Part shown: in pieces, positions 1 to 8,356 of the stretch | How the letters are laid out: each line of letters begins with the position of its first letter | Position numbering within the stretch: the first letter of the stretch is position 1 | Source: Serratia entomophila | GTDB taxonomy: Bacteria > Pseudomonadota > Gammaproteobacteria > Enterobacterales > Enterobacteriaceae | Assembly: GCF_021462285.1 (NCBI RefSeq) | Contig: NZ_CP082787.1 | Coordinates: 2,790,001 to 2,854,000, forward strand | Length of the DNA stretch: 64,000 bases | Direction: 5' to 3' | Notes under the pieces: generated by a model | Database searches by the model: none | What the model saw: the letters and a program-made list of their open reading frames with translations, nothing else | What the model was told of the DNA's origin: nothing | Made by a program: the position numbers and the translations under genes

Positions 1-169
1 GTTGGCGAATATCGCACAGCGCCGTTTCCGGTTTGATAAACACCACCGGCTCGGCGGAGGTCGCACTGCCCATTTCCTTGATGTGATCGGCGTAGTTGCT
101 GCCGACGCAGACCACCTTGTTGACCGGGAAATCGAGCAATGCCCCCTGCCAGTCTCTATGTTGATACAT
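1..169 (-). CDS. ycgM: YcgM, fumarylacetoacetate hydrolase family (5' part only)
   Basis: Only the first 56 codons lie in the window; the gene runs off the left edge. The protein begins MYQHRDWQGALLDF and continues with VVCVGSNYADHIKEMG and PVVFIKPETAL, the N-terminal signature of FAA-hydrolase family enzymes, which cleave fumarylpyruvate or related acylpyruvates. The ATG at 169 has a GGAGAA ribosome site just upstream. In E. coli ycgM lies beside ycgL and minCDE, as here. The substrate cannot be judged from this fragment, which ends before most of the metal-binding residues. Confidence 0.88.
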   Translation of the reverse strand, partial: MYQHRDWQGALLDFPVNKVVCVGSNYADHIKEMGSATSAEPVVFIKPETALCDIRQ

Positions 170-271
170 ACCGCTTCTCCCTACAAAAATGCAGGGGCTT
201 AGCATGCTAAGCCCGTTATTGGCGGCTGGACGTTGTCTGCCGCGACGCATTGCCGGCGGCTGCGCGGTTTT

Positions 272-1291
272 TCAGCGCCCGATACCGTCCGCCATCAAAC
301 CCACACCGATCGCAAAATAGTAAGAGCTATTCCAGTGCATGATAGTTCGGAAATTATCATAGACCAGAAAGGCGCGCCCCTGCATACCATCCGGTGCGAT
401 AACCCAGCCCCGCTGGCGTGCCTGCGGCAAGGCGCCGCCGTCCGCACGCCGCACGCCGCGTTTTTGCCAGGCATCGACGCTGCGCGCCTGGCTATCTTTC
501 AGCCCCAGCAGCGCGCTGTCGAAGCCGGCCGGCAATCGCACCTCTCGGCCCCAGCCGACGCTCGGCTGCCAGCCCTCGGTAGCCAGGTAGTTGGCGGTGG
601 AGGCGAATACGTCGTCGCGGTTATGCCAGATGTCGATGCGGCCATCACCGTCGCCGTCCACCGCATAGCGCAGAAACGACGTCGGCATAAACTGGCATTG
701 CCCCATAGCACCGGCCCAAGAGCCTTTCAACGGCCCCTCGCCGGCATGCCCCTGTTCGACAATCTTCAGCGCAGCCATCAGCTGCCGGCTGAAGAACGCC
801 TCGCGGCGGCCCTCGAACGCCAGCGTCGCCAACGCCGACACCACGTCTTCCCGCCCCTGAATCTTGCCGAAGGCGCTTTCCATGCCCCAAAGCGCGATAA
901 TGTAGCGGCCGGGTACCCGGTAGCGTGCGGTAACCTGCGCCAACTGCGGATGATAGCGCCGCGCCAGCTCACGCCCCTGGCGCACCTTGGCCGCCGGGAT
1001 TACGCGCCGCAGATAATCGTCGAGGGTAATCTTGCTTTCCGGCTGGTTGCGATCGGCCCTGATCACCCGATCGATAACGTGCACCTGGGCAAAGGCGCGA
1101 TCGATTGTCGCCTGGCTGATGCCTTGCGCCCGCGCCTGCCGCTTCAGCTGTTCGACGTAGGCGGGAAACTGCGCCGGATCACGCCCGGCGGCCGCCAGGA
1201 GCGTTTGTTGCGCGCCGGAGGGCTGAGCCGCATTCGCGCCGCAGCCCATCGTCAGCAACAGGGCCAACGCTATCTTTGCCGGGGTTCTCAT
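272..1291 (-). CDS. Lytic murein transglycosylase, MltB-like (SLT_2 family)
   Basis: A 339-residue exported enzyme that should cleave the MurNAc-GlcNAc bond of peptidoglycan to give 1,6-anhydro ends. The N-terminus is a signal peptide; LTMGC puts a possible lipidation cysteine at residue 17, but the box is imperfect. The catalytic region has GMESAFGKIQG, with the likely acid Glu at 138, followed by GAMGQCQFMPTSF and a DGDGDGRIDIW stretch typical of MltB relatives. The start has a GGAGGG site. E. coli lacks a gene of this kind between ycgM and ycgL. The family call is firm; whether it is membrane-anchored is not. Confidence 0.9.
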   Translation of the reverse strand: MRTPAKIALALLLTMGCGANAAQPSGAQQTLLAAAGRDPAQFPAYVEQLKRQARAQGISQATIDRAFAQVHVIDRVIRADRNQPESKITLDDYLRRVIPAAKVRQGRELARRYHPQLAQVTARYRVPGRYIIALWGMESAFGKIQGREDVVSALATLAFEGRREAFFSRQLMAALKIVEQGHAGEGPLKGSWAGAMGQCQFMPTSFLRYAVDGDGDGRIDIWHNRDDVFASTANYLATEGWQPSVGWGREVRLPAGFDSALLGLKDSQARSVDAWQKRGVRRADGGALPQARQRGWVIAPDGMQGRAFLVYDNFRTIMHWNSSYYFAIGVGLMADGIGR

Positions 1292-1327
1292 CGCGCCCTC
1301 CGCTCCGTTTAGCGTCTTGCCGTCGGG

Positions 1328-1600
1328 TTATTCGTTGTCGCCCGACAGATGTTGATTCAGCAGATTTTCCACCGGCAGCGGGAACTGCAGGTAGTAGCCT
1401 TCGTCTTTCAGCGCCTGCTTCACTTTCTCAATATCCGCCGAAGCCAGTTTTTTGCGCTCATCAAGCGACAGCATCATCGCCAACTGCGGCGTACCGAAAC
1501 TTTTCAGCAAGTCTTCCGGCACGCGAGAGAAATCGTCTTTTTTTTCGACATAAAGATAAGTTTGATCGCGTTTCGAGCTTCTATAGATCACACAAAGCAT
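1328..1600 (-). CDS. ycgL: YcgL domain protein
   Basis: A 90-residue cytoplasmic protein matching the small YcgL family ([18 protein letters not shown]..., with [12 protein letters not shown] and GYYLQFPLP). The family is conserved in gammaproteobacteria next to the min operon and has no secure biochemical role. It is transcribed away from minC, sharing a 135-bp intergenic region with it, and lies 36 bp upstream of the transglycosylase in the same direction, so the two may be cotranscribed. Confidence 0.92.
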   Translation of the reverse strand: MLCVIYRSSKRDQTYLYVEKKDDFSRVPEDLLKSFGTPQLAMMLSLDERKKLASADIEKVKQALKDEGYYLQFPLPVENLLNQHLSGDNE

Positions 1601-1735
1601 TTTTTTAACTCTATTTAATTGAGGCAGCGTCTTGCCTGGATATAACTCTGACTATAACATGCTTATAGTACATCGGAATATCGCACCCCGAGTGGTATTC
1701 CGGGGATTTAAGTTGCTGAGACTGAGTCAGGATAG

Positions 1736-2434
1736 ATGTCACAATCGCCAATTGAGCTAAAAGGCAGCAGTTTTACCCTATCGGTTGTTCATTTGCATAA
1801 TTCAGAACCCGAGGTAATACGTCAGGCGTTATTGGAAAAAGTGGAGCAAGCGCCCGCCTTTTTGAAGAACGCCCCTGTTGTTATCAACGTAGCAACGCTG
1901 AACGGCGATGCGAACTGGAAAGAACTTCAACAGGCTGTCGCGGCAGCAGGTCTGCGCGTTGTAGGTATCAGCGGTTGCAGAGATGAGCGGCAAAAGCGTG
2001 CGATAGCCCGGGCTGGGCTGCCGCTGCTGAGCGAAGGCAAAGGGCAGAAAATGGCCGCACCGGAGCCGGCGCCCGCGCCCGCCCCGGTGGTGGAAAACGC
2101 CCCCGCCAAGACGCGCATCATCAGTACCCCTGTCCGTTCCGGCCAACAGATTTATGCCCGCAACAGCGATCTGATTGTGACCAGCAGCGTCAGCGCCGGT
2201 GCTGAAATAATTGCCGACGGCAATATTCACATCTACGGCATGATGCGCGGTCGCGCACTGGCTGGCGCTTCAGGCGATACGCAGTGTCAGATTTTTTGCA
2301 CGCACCTGGGTGCTGAGCTAGTCTCTATCGCAGGGCAGTACTGGTTGAGCGACCAAATCCCGTCCGACTTCGTCGGGCAGGCAGTACGACTCAGCCTGTT
2401 GGATAACGCTTTAACCATACAACCTTTAAATTAA
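1736..2434 (+). CDS. minC: Septum-site determining protein MinC
   Basis: FtsZ assembly inhibitor that acts at the cell poles when recruited by MinD. The 232 residues show the family layout: an N-terminal FtsZ-antagonist domain (about 1-100), a Pro/Ala-rich linker (about 110-130) and a C-terminal beta-helix that dimerises and binds MinD ([20 protein letters not shown]). First gene of minCDE, 25 bp before minD. Length matches the E. coli protein (231). Confidence 0.97.
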   Translation: MSQSPIELKGSSFTLSVVHLHNSEPEVIRQALLEKVEQAPAFLKNAPVVINVATLNGDANWKELQQAVAAAGLRVVGISGCRDERQKRAIARAGLPLLSEGKGQKMAAPEPAPAPAPVVENAPAKTRIISTPVRSGQQIYARNSDLIVTSSVSAGAEIIADGNIHIYGMMRGRALAGASGDTQCQIFCTHLGAELVSIAGQYWLSDQIPSDFVGQAVRLSLLDNALTIQPLN

Positions 2435-2459
2435 GCCCTTTTGACAAGGAATCCATTTC

Positions 2460-3272
2460 ATGGCACGCATTATTGTTGTTACATCGGGTAAAGGGGGCGT
2501 TGGCAAGACCACTTCAAGCGCGGCGATCGCTACCGGCCTGGCCCAGAAAGGCAAGAAAACCGTAGTGATCGATTTCGATATCGGCCTGCGTAACCTTGAC
2601 CTGATCATGGGCTGTGAACGCCGGGTGGTTTACGATTTCGTTAACGTTATTCAGGGTGACGCCACGCTGAATCAGGCGTTAATCAAAGACAAACGCACTG
2701 AAAACCTGTATATCCTGCCGGCTTCGCAAACGCGCGACAAAGACGCGCTGACTCGTGAAGGCGTTGAGAAAATCCTCAACGATTTGGGCGAGATGGATTT
2801 CGACTTTGTGGTCTGCGACTCTCCGGCCGGCATTGAAACCGGCGCGCTGATGGCGCTGTATTTCGCCGATGAAGCCATCATCACCACCAACCCGGAAGTC
2901 TCCTCGGTACGTGACTCTGACCGTATCCTGGGCATTCTGTCCTCCAAGTCTCGCCGCGCCGAGAAAGGCGAATCGCCGATCAAGGAACACCTGCTGCTGA
3001 CCCGTTATAACCCGGGCCGCGTCAGCCGTGGCGACATGCTGAGCATGGAAGACGTATTGGAAATTCTGCGCATTCCGCTGGTCGGCGTGATCCCTGAAGA
3101 CCAGTCCGTGCTGCGCGCGTCCAACCAGGGCGAGCCTGTTATCCTTGATGCCGAGTCAGATGCCGGTAAGGCCTATGACGATACCGTTAGCCGCTTGTTA
3201 GGAGAAGACCGCCCATTCCGCTTCATTGAAGAAGAGAAGAAGGGTTTCCTGAAACGCCTTTTTGGGGGATAA
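2460..3272 (+). CDS. minD: Septum-site determining ATPase MinD
   Basis: Membrane-associated ParA-type ATPase that oscillates with MinE and carries MinC to the poles. The deviant Walker A motif GKGGVGKTT spans residues 10-18, with the signature lysine at 11. The C-terminal EEEKKGFLKRLFGG is the amphipathic membrane-targeting helix. 270 residues, as in E. coli. An AAGGA ribosome site precedes the ATG and minE starts 3 bp after the stop. Confidence 0.98.
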   Translation: MARIIVVTSGKGGVGKTTSSAAIATGLAQKGKKTVVIDFDIGLRNLDLIMGCERRVVYDFVNVIQGDATLNQALIKDKRTENLYILPASQTRDKDALTREGVEKILNDLGEMDFDFVVCDSPAGIETGALMALYFADEAIITTNPEVSSVRDSDRILGILSSKSRRAEKGESPIKEHLLLTRYNPGRVSRGDMLSMEDVLEILRIPLVGVIPEDQSVLRASNQGEPVILDAESDAGKAYDDTVSRLLGEDRPFRFIEEEKKGFLKRLFGG

Positions 3273-3275
3273 ACC

Positions 3276-3545
3276 ATGGCCTTATTAGACTTCTTTCTGT
3301 CCCGCAAAAAACAGACAGCCAATATAGCCAAGGAACGGCTGCAAATTATCGTCGCAGAGCGTCGTCGCGGGGACAGTGAGCCCCCGTATCTGCCTGATTT
3401 GAAACGCGATATTCTGGCGGTAATTTGCAAATACATTCAGATCGACCCTGAAATGCTGCACGTGCAGTTCGAGCAGAAAGGGGATGATATTTCGGTGCTT
3501 GAGCTCAACGTGACATTGCCGGAATCGGAAGAAGCAGCTAAATGA
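3276..3545 (+). CDS. minE: Cell-division topological specificity factor MinE
   Basis: Stimulates the MinD ATPase and restricts MinCD to the poles, freeing midcell for FtsZ. The N-terminus [12 protein letters not shown] is the conserved membrane-binding segment, followed by the anti-MinCD helix ([17 protein letters not shown]) and the dimerising topological-specificity domain. 89 residues. Last gene of minCDE; a strong hairpin follows. Confidence 0.97.
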   Translation: MALLDFFLSRKKQTANIAKERLQIIVAERRRGDSEPPYLPDLKRDILAVICKYIQIDPEMLHVQFEQKGDDISVLELNVTLPESEEAAK

Positions 3546-3559
3546 TTGCGACGCATTAA

Positions 3560-3590
3560 TTACCCCCTGTATATTTTATACAGGGGGTAA
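3560..3590. terminator. 14-bp perfect hairpin between minE and rnd
   Basis: Arms 3560-3573 and 3577-3590 are perfectly complementary (TTACCCCCTGTATA against its complement) around a TTT loop. It lies between convergent minE and rnd and probably ends minCDE transcription, though no U-run follows on the plus strand. The rest of 3591-3779 shows nothing recognisable. Confidence 0.55.
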
Positions 3591-3779
3591 CTGTATGCAC
3601 ATCCAGCCATTAATCGACAAAACCACCAAATAATGGCTTTTTGCCCTTTGAGACTAATCCCAATTAATCTTGCGGCAATGTCGTCTAAAGTAAATCTTGG
3701 CCAGCTATTTACCCCATTCGTTATTTCACAGCAATAATCAGAGCAGCGTATCCTTACCCTGCCCCAATTTTATCCGCGA

Positions 3780-4901
3780 TTAATAATGCTTCAGGATTTC
3801 CTGCAGCGGCGCCGTTAATAGATCGCCGCGCCAGCCGCTGATTAATTCCGGTTGGCTGTCGTTTTCTTTCAGTTTCCAATGCCAGTTCAGCAGCTGATTT
3901 ATCTGCCGGCGCGAGGCCAACAGCTCACTGCTCAACCCGCTTTGCTCGCTGACGACCAGGATCGCCGCTTTGATATCCTTGAACACCTTCTTGTAGCCCG
4001 GCTGGTCGATCAGGTTGCCCAGCGGCTTGGGCAGGGCCGATTCGTCCAGCGCGGCGGCTTCCGCCACCAGCGCCACCAGCGTTTTGCCATGGTAGCGAAT
4101 CTCCGGCCCGCTCAGGCCCAGCGATTCCAGTTCGCCCAGCGATGTCGGCATATAGCGCGCCACCTGCCAGAGATTCTCTTCGCGTACCACAAAATTCACC
4201 GCCAGATCGCGTTCACGCGCCTGACGCAGCCGCCACTCGGCCAGCTTCTGCAAACACCCGAGCTGGCGTGGGCGCAGTTGCCAGGCATTGGTGATTTCGC
4301 GGTAGGCCAATTCCGGCGCCAGGGTCTCACTGCGGCGCTGGCACAGCAGCAGGCATTCGTTGGCGGCGGCGGCGGTCCAGCCGGCCTCTTCGGTCTCCTG
4401 CACCAAGCGTTTCGCCATCGGCAGCAGATAGAACACGTCGGCCGCCGCATACGCGCACTGTTTTTCCGTCAGCGGGCGCGCCAGCCAGTCGGTACGAGAT
4501 TCGCTCTTGTCCAGCTCGACCTGCATATACTCCGCTACCAGCGTGGCAAAACCGCACGACAGCGGCCGGCCGGTAAAGGCCGCCAGGATCTGAGTGTCAA
4601 CCAACGGAGTCGGCAGCGTCTTGAAGGCGTTGAGAAACACCTCCAGATCCTCGCTGCCGGCGTGCAGGAACTTGACCACGTCGGTGTCGGCCAGCAGCTC
4701 GATAAACGGCTGCCATTGTTTGATCGGCAGAGGATCGATCAGGGAAAGCTGCTCACCGTCGTAGAGCTGAATCAAGCCAAGCTGCGGGTAGTAGGTGCGC
4801 GTTCTGACAAACTCGGTGTCCAACGCTATCTGGGCGTGCTTTCTCGCCTGTTCGCAGACCTGCTGCAATCCGGCATCGGTAGTGATCAACTGATAATTCA
4901 A
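3780..4901 (-). CDS. rnd: Ribonuclease D
   Basis: 3'-5' exoribonuclease that trims tRNA and other stable RNA precursors. The DEDD exonuclease domain begins with ALDTEFVRTRTYYPQLGLIQL (Asp28, Glu30), then the second motif around HAGSEDLEVF and the third near YAAADVFYLLPM; two HRDC domains fill the C-terminal half. 373 residues against 375 in E. coli. It follows fadD in the same direction with a hairpin between them. Confidence 0.97.
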   Translation of the reverse strand: MNYQLITTDAGLQQVCEQARKHAQIALDTEFVRTRTYYPQLGLIQLYDGEQLSLIDPLPIKQWQPFIELLADTDVVKFLHAGSEDLEVFLNAFKTLPTPLVDTQILAAFTGRPLSCGFATLVAEYMQVELDKSESRTDWLARPLTEKQCAYAAADVFYLLPMAKRLVQETEEAGWTAAAANECLLLCQRRSETLAPELAYREITNAWQLRPRQLGCLQKLAEWRLRQARERDLAVNFVVREENLWQVARYMPTSLGELESLGLSGPEIRYHGKTLVALVAEAAALDESALPKPLGNLIDQPGYKKVFKDIKAAILVVSEQSGLSSELLASRRQINQLLNWHWKLKENDSQPELISGWRGDLLTAPLQEILKHY

Positions 4902-4930
4902 AACGTCATTCTCTTATATGATTCAAACAC

Positions 4931-4958
4931 AACAACGCCGGCATTCACCGGCGTTGTT
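4931..4958 (-). terminator. Hairpin after fadD
   Basis: An 11-bp perfect stem (4931-4941 with 4948-4958, loop CATTCA) lies between the fadD stop and the rnd start. On the minus strand it is followed by GTGTTTGAAT, only a weak U tract, so it may be a partial terminator or an mRNA-stabilising structure. Confidence 0.5.
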
Positions 4959-4983
4959 GATCAGTAAGGCGAGAAGCCATCAC

Positions 4984-6675
4984 CTAGGCGGCGGCATCGG
5001 CCGGCTTCGGTGATTTTTGCTCATCGCGCAATTCTCGCCGCAAAATTTTGCCGACGTTCGATTTCGGCAGCTCGTCGCGGAACTCAACAATTTTAGGCAC
5101 TTTATACCCAGTCAGGTGGCGGCGGCAATGGGTCAGTAACTCTTCTTTGGTCAGCGAAGCGTCTTTCTTCACCACGCAAATTTTCACCGCTTCGCCGGAA
5201 ACCTCACTCGGCACGCCAATCGCCGCACACTCCAGCACTTTCGGATGCTGGCTGACCACATCTTCGATCTCATTCGGATAAACGTTGAAACCGGACACCA
5301 GGATCATATCTTTCTTACGGTCGACGATGCGCACAAAACCCTGCTCGTCCACGGTAACCACGTCCCCGGTCGCCAACCACCCCTCTTTCAGTACTTCGTC
5401 GGTAGCTTCCGGCCGCTGCCAGTAGCCTAACATAACTTGCGGCCCTTTGACCCACAGTTCGCCCGGCTCGCCCACGGGCACGTCCTGGCCATTGTCATCC
5501 ACCAGGCGGATGTCGGTCGACGGCACCGGCAGCCCGATGCTGCCGCTGTAGTGTTTCAGGTCATAAGGATTGCCCGACACCAGCGGCGCACACTCGGTCA
5601 GGCCGTAACCTTCCAGCAGGTGCTTGCCGGTGACCTTTTCCCATCTGTCCGCCACCGCTTTTTGCACCGACATCCCGCCGCCGACGGAGAAACGCAGCGT
5701 GGAAAAGTCGAGTTTATGGAAGTCTTCGTTATTCAACAGCGCGTTGAACAGGGTGTTAACGCCGCTCATGGCGGTGAAGGGATATTTGCCCAGCTCTTTT
5801 ACCAGCCCGGGAATGTCACGCGGGTTGGTGATCAGCAGGTTGCGGCCCCCCAGTTCGATAAACAGCAGACAGTTCACCGTCAGGGCAAAGATGTGGTACA
5901 GGGGCAACGCCGTGACTACCAGGTCTTGCCCCTCGCGGAACAGCGGCATATAGGCGGCCTTGGCCTGCTCCAGGTTGGCCTGCATGTTGCGGTGCGTCAG
6001 CATCGCGCCTTTCGCCACCCCGGTCGTGCCGCCGGTGTACTGCAGGAAAGCCAGATCGGAATTGATGATGTCCGGTTTGACGTACTGCAGGCGACGGCCG
6101 CGCTGCAGCGCGCTGCGAAACGAGATAGCCGCGGGCAGGTTATACTTTGGCACCAGCCGCTTGATGTACTTCACCACAAAGTTGACCAGCGTGCCTTTGG
6201 CGGCCGAGAGCTGATCGCCCATACGCGTGAGGATCACATGTTTCACCTGGGTGTTGAACACCACTTTTTCCAGCGTATGGGCAAAATTGGAGACGATCAC
6301 GATGGCGCTGGCGCCGCTGTCGTTCAGCTGGTGCTCCAGCTCTCGCGGCGTATACAGCGGGTTGACGTTAACCACCACCATTCCGGCGCGCAAGACGCCG
6401 AACAGCGCGATCGGATACTGCAGCAGGTTAGGCATCATCAGCGCGACGCGATCACCCTTCTTCAGGCCCAGTTCATTTTGCAGGTAAGCCGCAAAAGCGC
6501 GGCTGCGTTCCTCCAGCTTGCGGAAGGTCATCACCTCGCCCATGTTGATAAACGCGGGCTGATCGGCGTAGCGCTGTACCGCGCTCTCGAACATCTCGAT
6601 CAATGATGAATAACGATCGGCATCGATCTCTGCGGGAACATCTGCCGGGTACCGTTTTAACCAGACCTTATCCAA
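4984..6675 (-). CDS. fadD: Long-chain-fatty-acid--CoA ligase FadD
   Basis: Inner-membrane-associated acyl-CoA synthetase that activates imported long-chain fatty acids for beta-oxidation. It is near-identical in pattern to E. coli FadD: AMP-binding motif [11 protein letters not shown] near residue 213, [12 protein letters not shown], and the FACS signature region ending [25 protein letters not shown] place the start at a TTG at 6675 (protein 563 residues), because AGGAG lies 7 nt upstream and E. coli fadD also starts with TTG. An in-frame ATG at 6708 would add 11 residues but would take in that ribosome site. A FadR-like operator lies upstream. Confidence 0.96.
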   Translation of the reverse strand: MDKVWLKRYPADVPAEIDADRYSSLIEMFESAVQRYADQPAFINMGEVMTFRKLEERSRAFAAYLQNELGLKKGDRVALMMPNLLQYPIALFGVLRAGMVVVNVNPLYTPRELEHQLNDSGASAIVIVSNFAHTLEKVVFNTQVKHVILTRMGDQLSAAKGTLVNFVVKYIKRLVPKYNLPAAISFRSALQRGRRLQYVKPDIINSDLAFLQYTGGTTGVAKGAMLTHRNMQANLEQAKAAYMPLFREGQDLVVTALPLYHIFALTVNCLLFIELGGRNLLITNPRDIPGLVKELGKYPFTAMSGVNTLFNALLNNEDFHKLDFSTLRFSVGGGMSVQKAVADRWEKVTGKHLLEGYGLTECAPLVSGNPYDLKHYSGSIGLPVPSTDIRLVDDNGQDVPVGEPGELWVKGPQVMLGYWQRPEATDEVLKEGWLATGDVVTVDEQGFVRIVDRKKDMILVSGFNVYPNEIEDVVSQHPKVLECAAIGVPSEVSGEAVKICVVKKDASLTKEELLTHCRRHLTGYKVPKIVEFRDELPKSNVGKILRRELRDEQKSPKPADAAA

Positions 6676-6748
6676 GGTATTACTCCTGAAATCATTACTA
6701 ATTATCATCGCAGCCCCTAAACTCGCAGCCTAACCATAACAATATTTT

Positions 6749-6765
6749 AACTCAGCAGACCAGTT
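6749..6765 (-). promoter_or_regulatory. Candidate FadR operator upstream of fadD
   Basis: On the minus strand this reads AACTGGTCTGCTGAGTT. The left half (AACTGGTC) matches the FadR operator half-site and the right half is degenerate. It lies 74 bp upstream of the fadD start. FadR repression of fadD, relieved by acyl-CoA, is established in E. coli; here it is inferred. Confidence 0.6.
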
Positions 6766-6828
6766 CGGGTTTTAAACATTATTCAGGTTGCGATGTACGT
6801 CACTAATTGCCGGCATTTCCCTTTGCCA

Positions 6829-6853
6829 AAAAGAAAAGGCGGCCGGAGCCGCC
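6829..6853 (-). terminator. Terminator after the Slp/YeaY gene
   Basis: GGCGGC-CGGA-GCCGCC stem (6838-6843 with 6848-6853). On the minus strand it is followed by TTTTCTTTTT, a typical intrinsic terminator just after the stop at 6884. Confidence 0.8.
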
Positions 6854-6883
6854 CTGTCAAAAATTATTCACATCAAGCGTTTT

Positions 6884-7474
6884 CTACTCGGTAACGATGG
6901 TTTGCACCTGCGCTGGGCCCGGGCTATACCAGCCATAGCCGGCGCCCCAGCCAGGGCCCCACGGGCCGCCGCGCCAGCCCCATGGCCCCATAGGCGCAGG
7001 CGGCATCATCACCTGCTGCACCAGATGCCAGCGTTTATAACCGGTGACGTTCATCGTCACGAAGCGGTACGGCGTGGTGCCAATCTTGCCGTCTTTCAGG
7101 CCGGTAATCGACCCGACTACCGTCACCAGCTGGCCTTTGAAGTCGACGGGCTCCAGGAATCCGTTCACCGTGGCCAACAGGCGGCCGCGCGAGGGTTCAC
7201 CCAGCATCGGGCGAGCGCCGGAGTCCAGCGGCACCGCGGCGATTTCCAGCACCGTACGCCCCTGTTCATTGGCGACGTTCACCACGGTGCCGCCGAAGCG
7301 CGCCTCTGCGCCGATAAACATGTTCGGCGTATTCTGTACCGATGACAACTGCATCACCGGCGTGGCGGTAGACCCCTTGATGGCGTCCGGCACCGTTACG
7401 CAGCCGGTCAACGCCAGCGCGCCGCAGGCGATAGCCAGCAGCGACAGTCTTTTACTTGCAGTGCGGGTTAACAT
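6884..7474 (-). CDS. yeaY: Slp/YeaY-family outer-membrane lipoprotein
   Basis: A 196-residue lipoprotein. The signal peptide ends LALTGC with lipidation Cys25; the body is a Slp-family domain ([22 protein letters not shown]). The C-terminus is unusually rich in Gly, Trp and Pro ([15 protein letters not shown]). In E. coli the Slp paralogue YeaY sits between fadD and tsaB, as here. The function is unsettled; Slp proteins are linked to starvation and acid stress. The ATG at 7474 was chosen because signal peptide and lipobox follow it directly and AGGAG lies upstream; an in-frame extension to 7564 would bury the signal. Confidence 0.9.
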   Translation of the reverse strand: MLTRTASKRLSLLAIACGALALTGCVTVPDAIKGSTATPVMQLSSVQNTPNMFIGAEARFGGTVVNVANEQGRTVLEIAAVPLDSGARPMLGEPSRGRLLATVNGFLEPVDFKGQLVTVVGSITGLKDGKIGTTPYRFVTMNVTGYKRWHLVQQVMMPPAPMGPWGWRGGPWGPGWGAGYGWYSPGPAQVQTIVTE

Positions 7475-7576
7475 GGGTCGCAATCTCCTGAAATACCTGT
7501 AACTTCGACCGCAACTCGGCGTGCAAGTTGCACTGCGCCGCCGTTGCAAAATCAACCGCAGCACAATATGCCGCGG

Positions 7577-8278
7577 CTATTCGCGGCCGGGCAATTTCTT
7601 CCAGGTCACTTCGTTGCGCAGGTAGGTCGGCTCGGCGTTTTCTACCGCCACCGCGCCCCCCTGCTGCCAGGCCTGCAGCGCCAGCGGCAGCATGTCTTCC
7701 GCCTGCGGCAGCAGCATCTGGCCGTCACGCAGGGTCAGCGCGGAACCGCTGACCAGGTCAGGGTAGGTTTGCCAGCCGGTGCCGACGTGGGCCCAATCGC
7801 CCTGCAGACGCTGAGCGCGTTCCAACGCCTGCGCCGGTGAAAGCACCGCTTCGCCTTCGCTTTCCAGCCAACGGCCGTCTGCATGGCGCTCGAATTGCCC
7901 CCAGTAGACTTCGCCCATACGGGCGTCAATAGCCGCCAGCACGCGTTCGGCGCCGCTGACTCGCCAGGCGCCCTGCGCCATGGTTTGCAGCGTGGAAATG
8001 CCCAGCATCGGCAGATCGGCGCCAAGCGCCAACCCCTGAGCGATGCCGATACCGATGCGCACGCCGGTGAAGCTGCCGGGCCCGCGGCCGAAGGCCAGCG
8101 CATCGAGCTGGTTAAGCGCCAGGCCGGATTCCGCCAGCACCTGCTGCACCATAGGTAAAATACGTTGCGTATGCTCGCGTGGGCACAGCTCAAACAGGGC
8201 GTGGATTTCGCCTTGATTCCAGATGGCGACGGAACAGGCTTCCGTCGCCGTATCGATCGCTAAAATTCGCGTGGACAT
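7577..8278 (-). CDS. tsaB: tRNA threonylcarbamoyladenosine biosynthesis protein TsaB
   Basis: Partner of TsaD and TsaE in making t6A37 of ANN-decoding tRNAs. The protein begins [20 protein letters not shown], the ASKHA-fold first strand, and has [17 protein letters not shown]. The start at 8278 gives 233 residues, close to the 231 of E. coli; an upstream in-frame extension to 8353 has no family support. It lies 78 bp downstream of yoaA in the same direction. Confidence 0.96.
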   Translation of the reverse strand: MSTRILAIDTATEACSVAIWNQGEIHALFELCPREHTQRILPMVQQVLAESGLALNQLDALAFGRGPGSFTGVRIGIGIAQGLALGADLPMLGISTLQTMAQGAWRVSGAERVLAAIDARMGEVYWGQFERHADGRWLESEGEAVLSPAQALERAQRLQGDWAHVGTGWQTYPDLVSGSALTLRDGQMLLPQAEDMLPLALQAWQQGGAVAVENAEPTYLRNEVTWKKLPGRE

Positions 8279-8356
8279 GCCAACCTCTGGCGGGAATAAA
8301 ACAGGGTTTTCATACAGGGCGCGCATTGTAGCACAGCCCCGTAAGCCCTTCATCTG

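Noticed and set aside
233..1312. A 359-codon plus-strand frame over the transglycosylase
   Set aside because: The minus-strand product has a signal peptide, catalytic motif and ribosome site; the plus-strand frame has none.
5437..6606. A 389-codon open frame antisense to fadD
   Set aside because: Same shadow effect; fadD on the other strand is certain.
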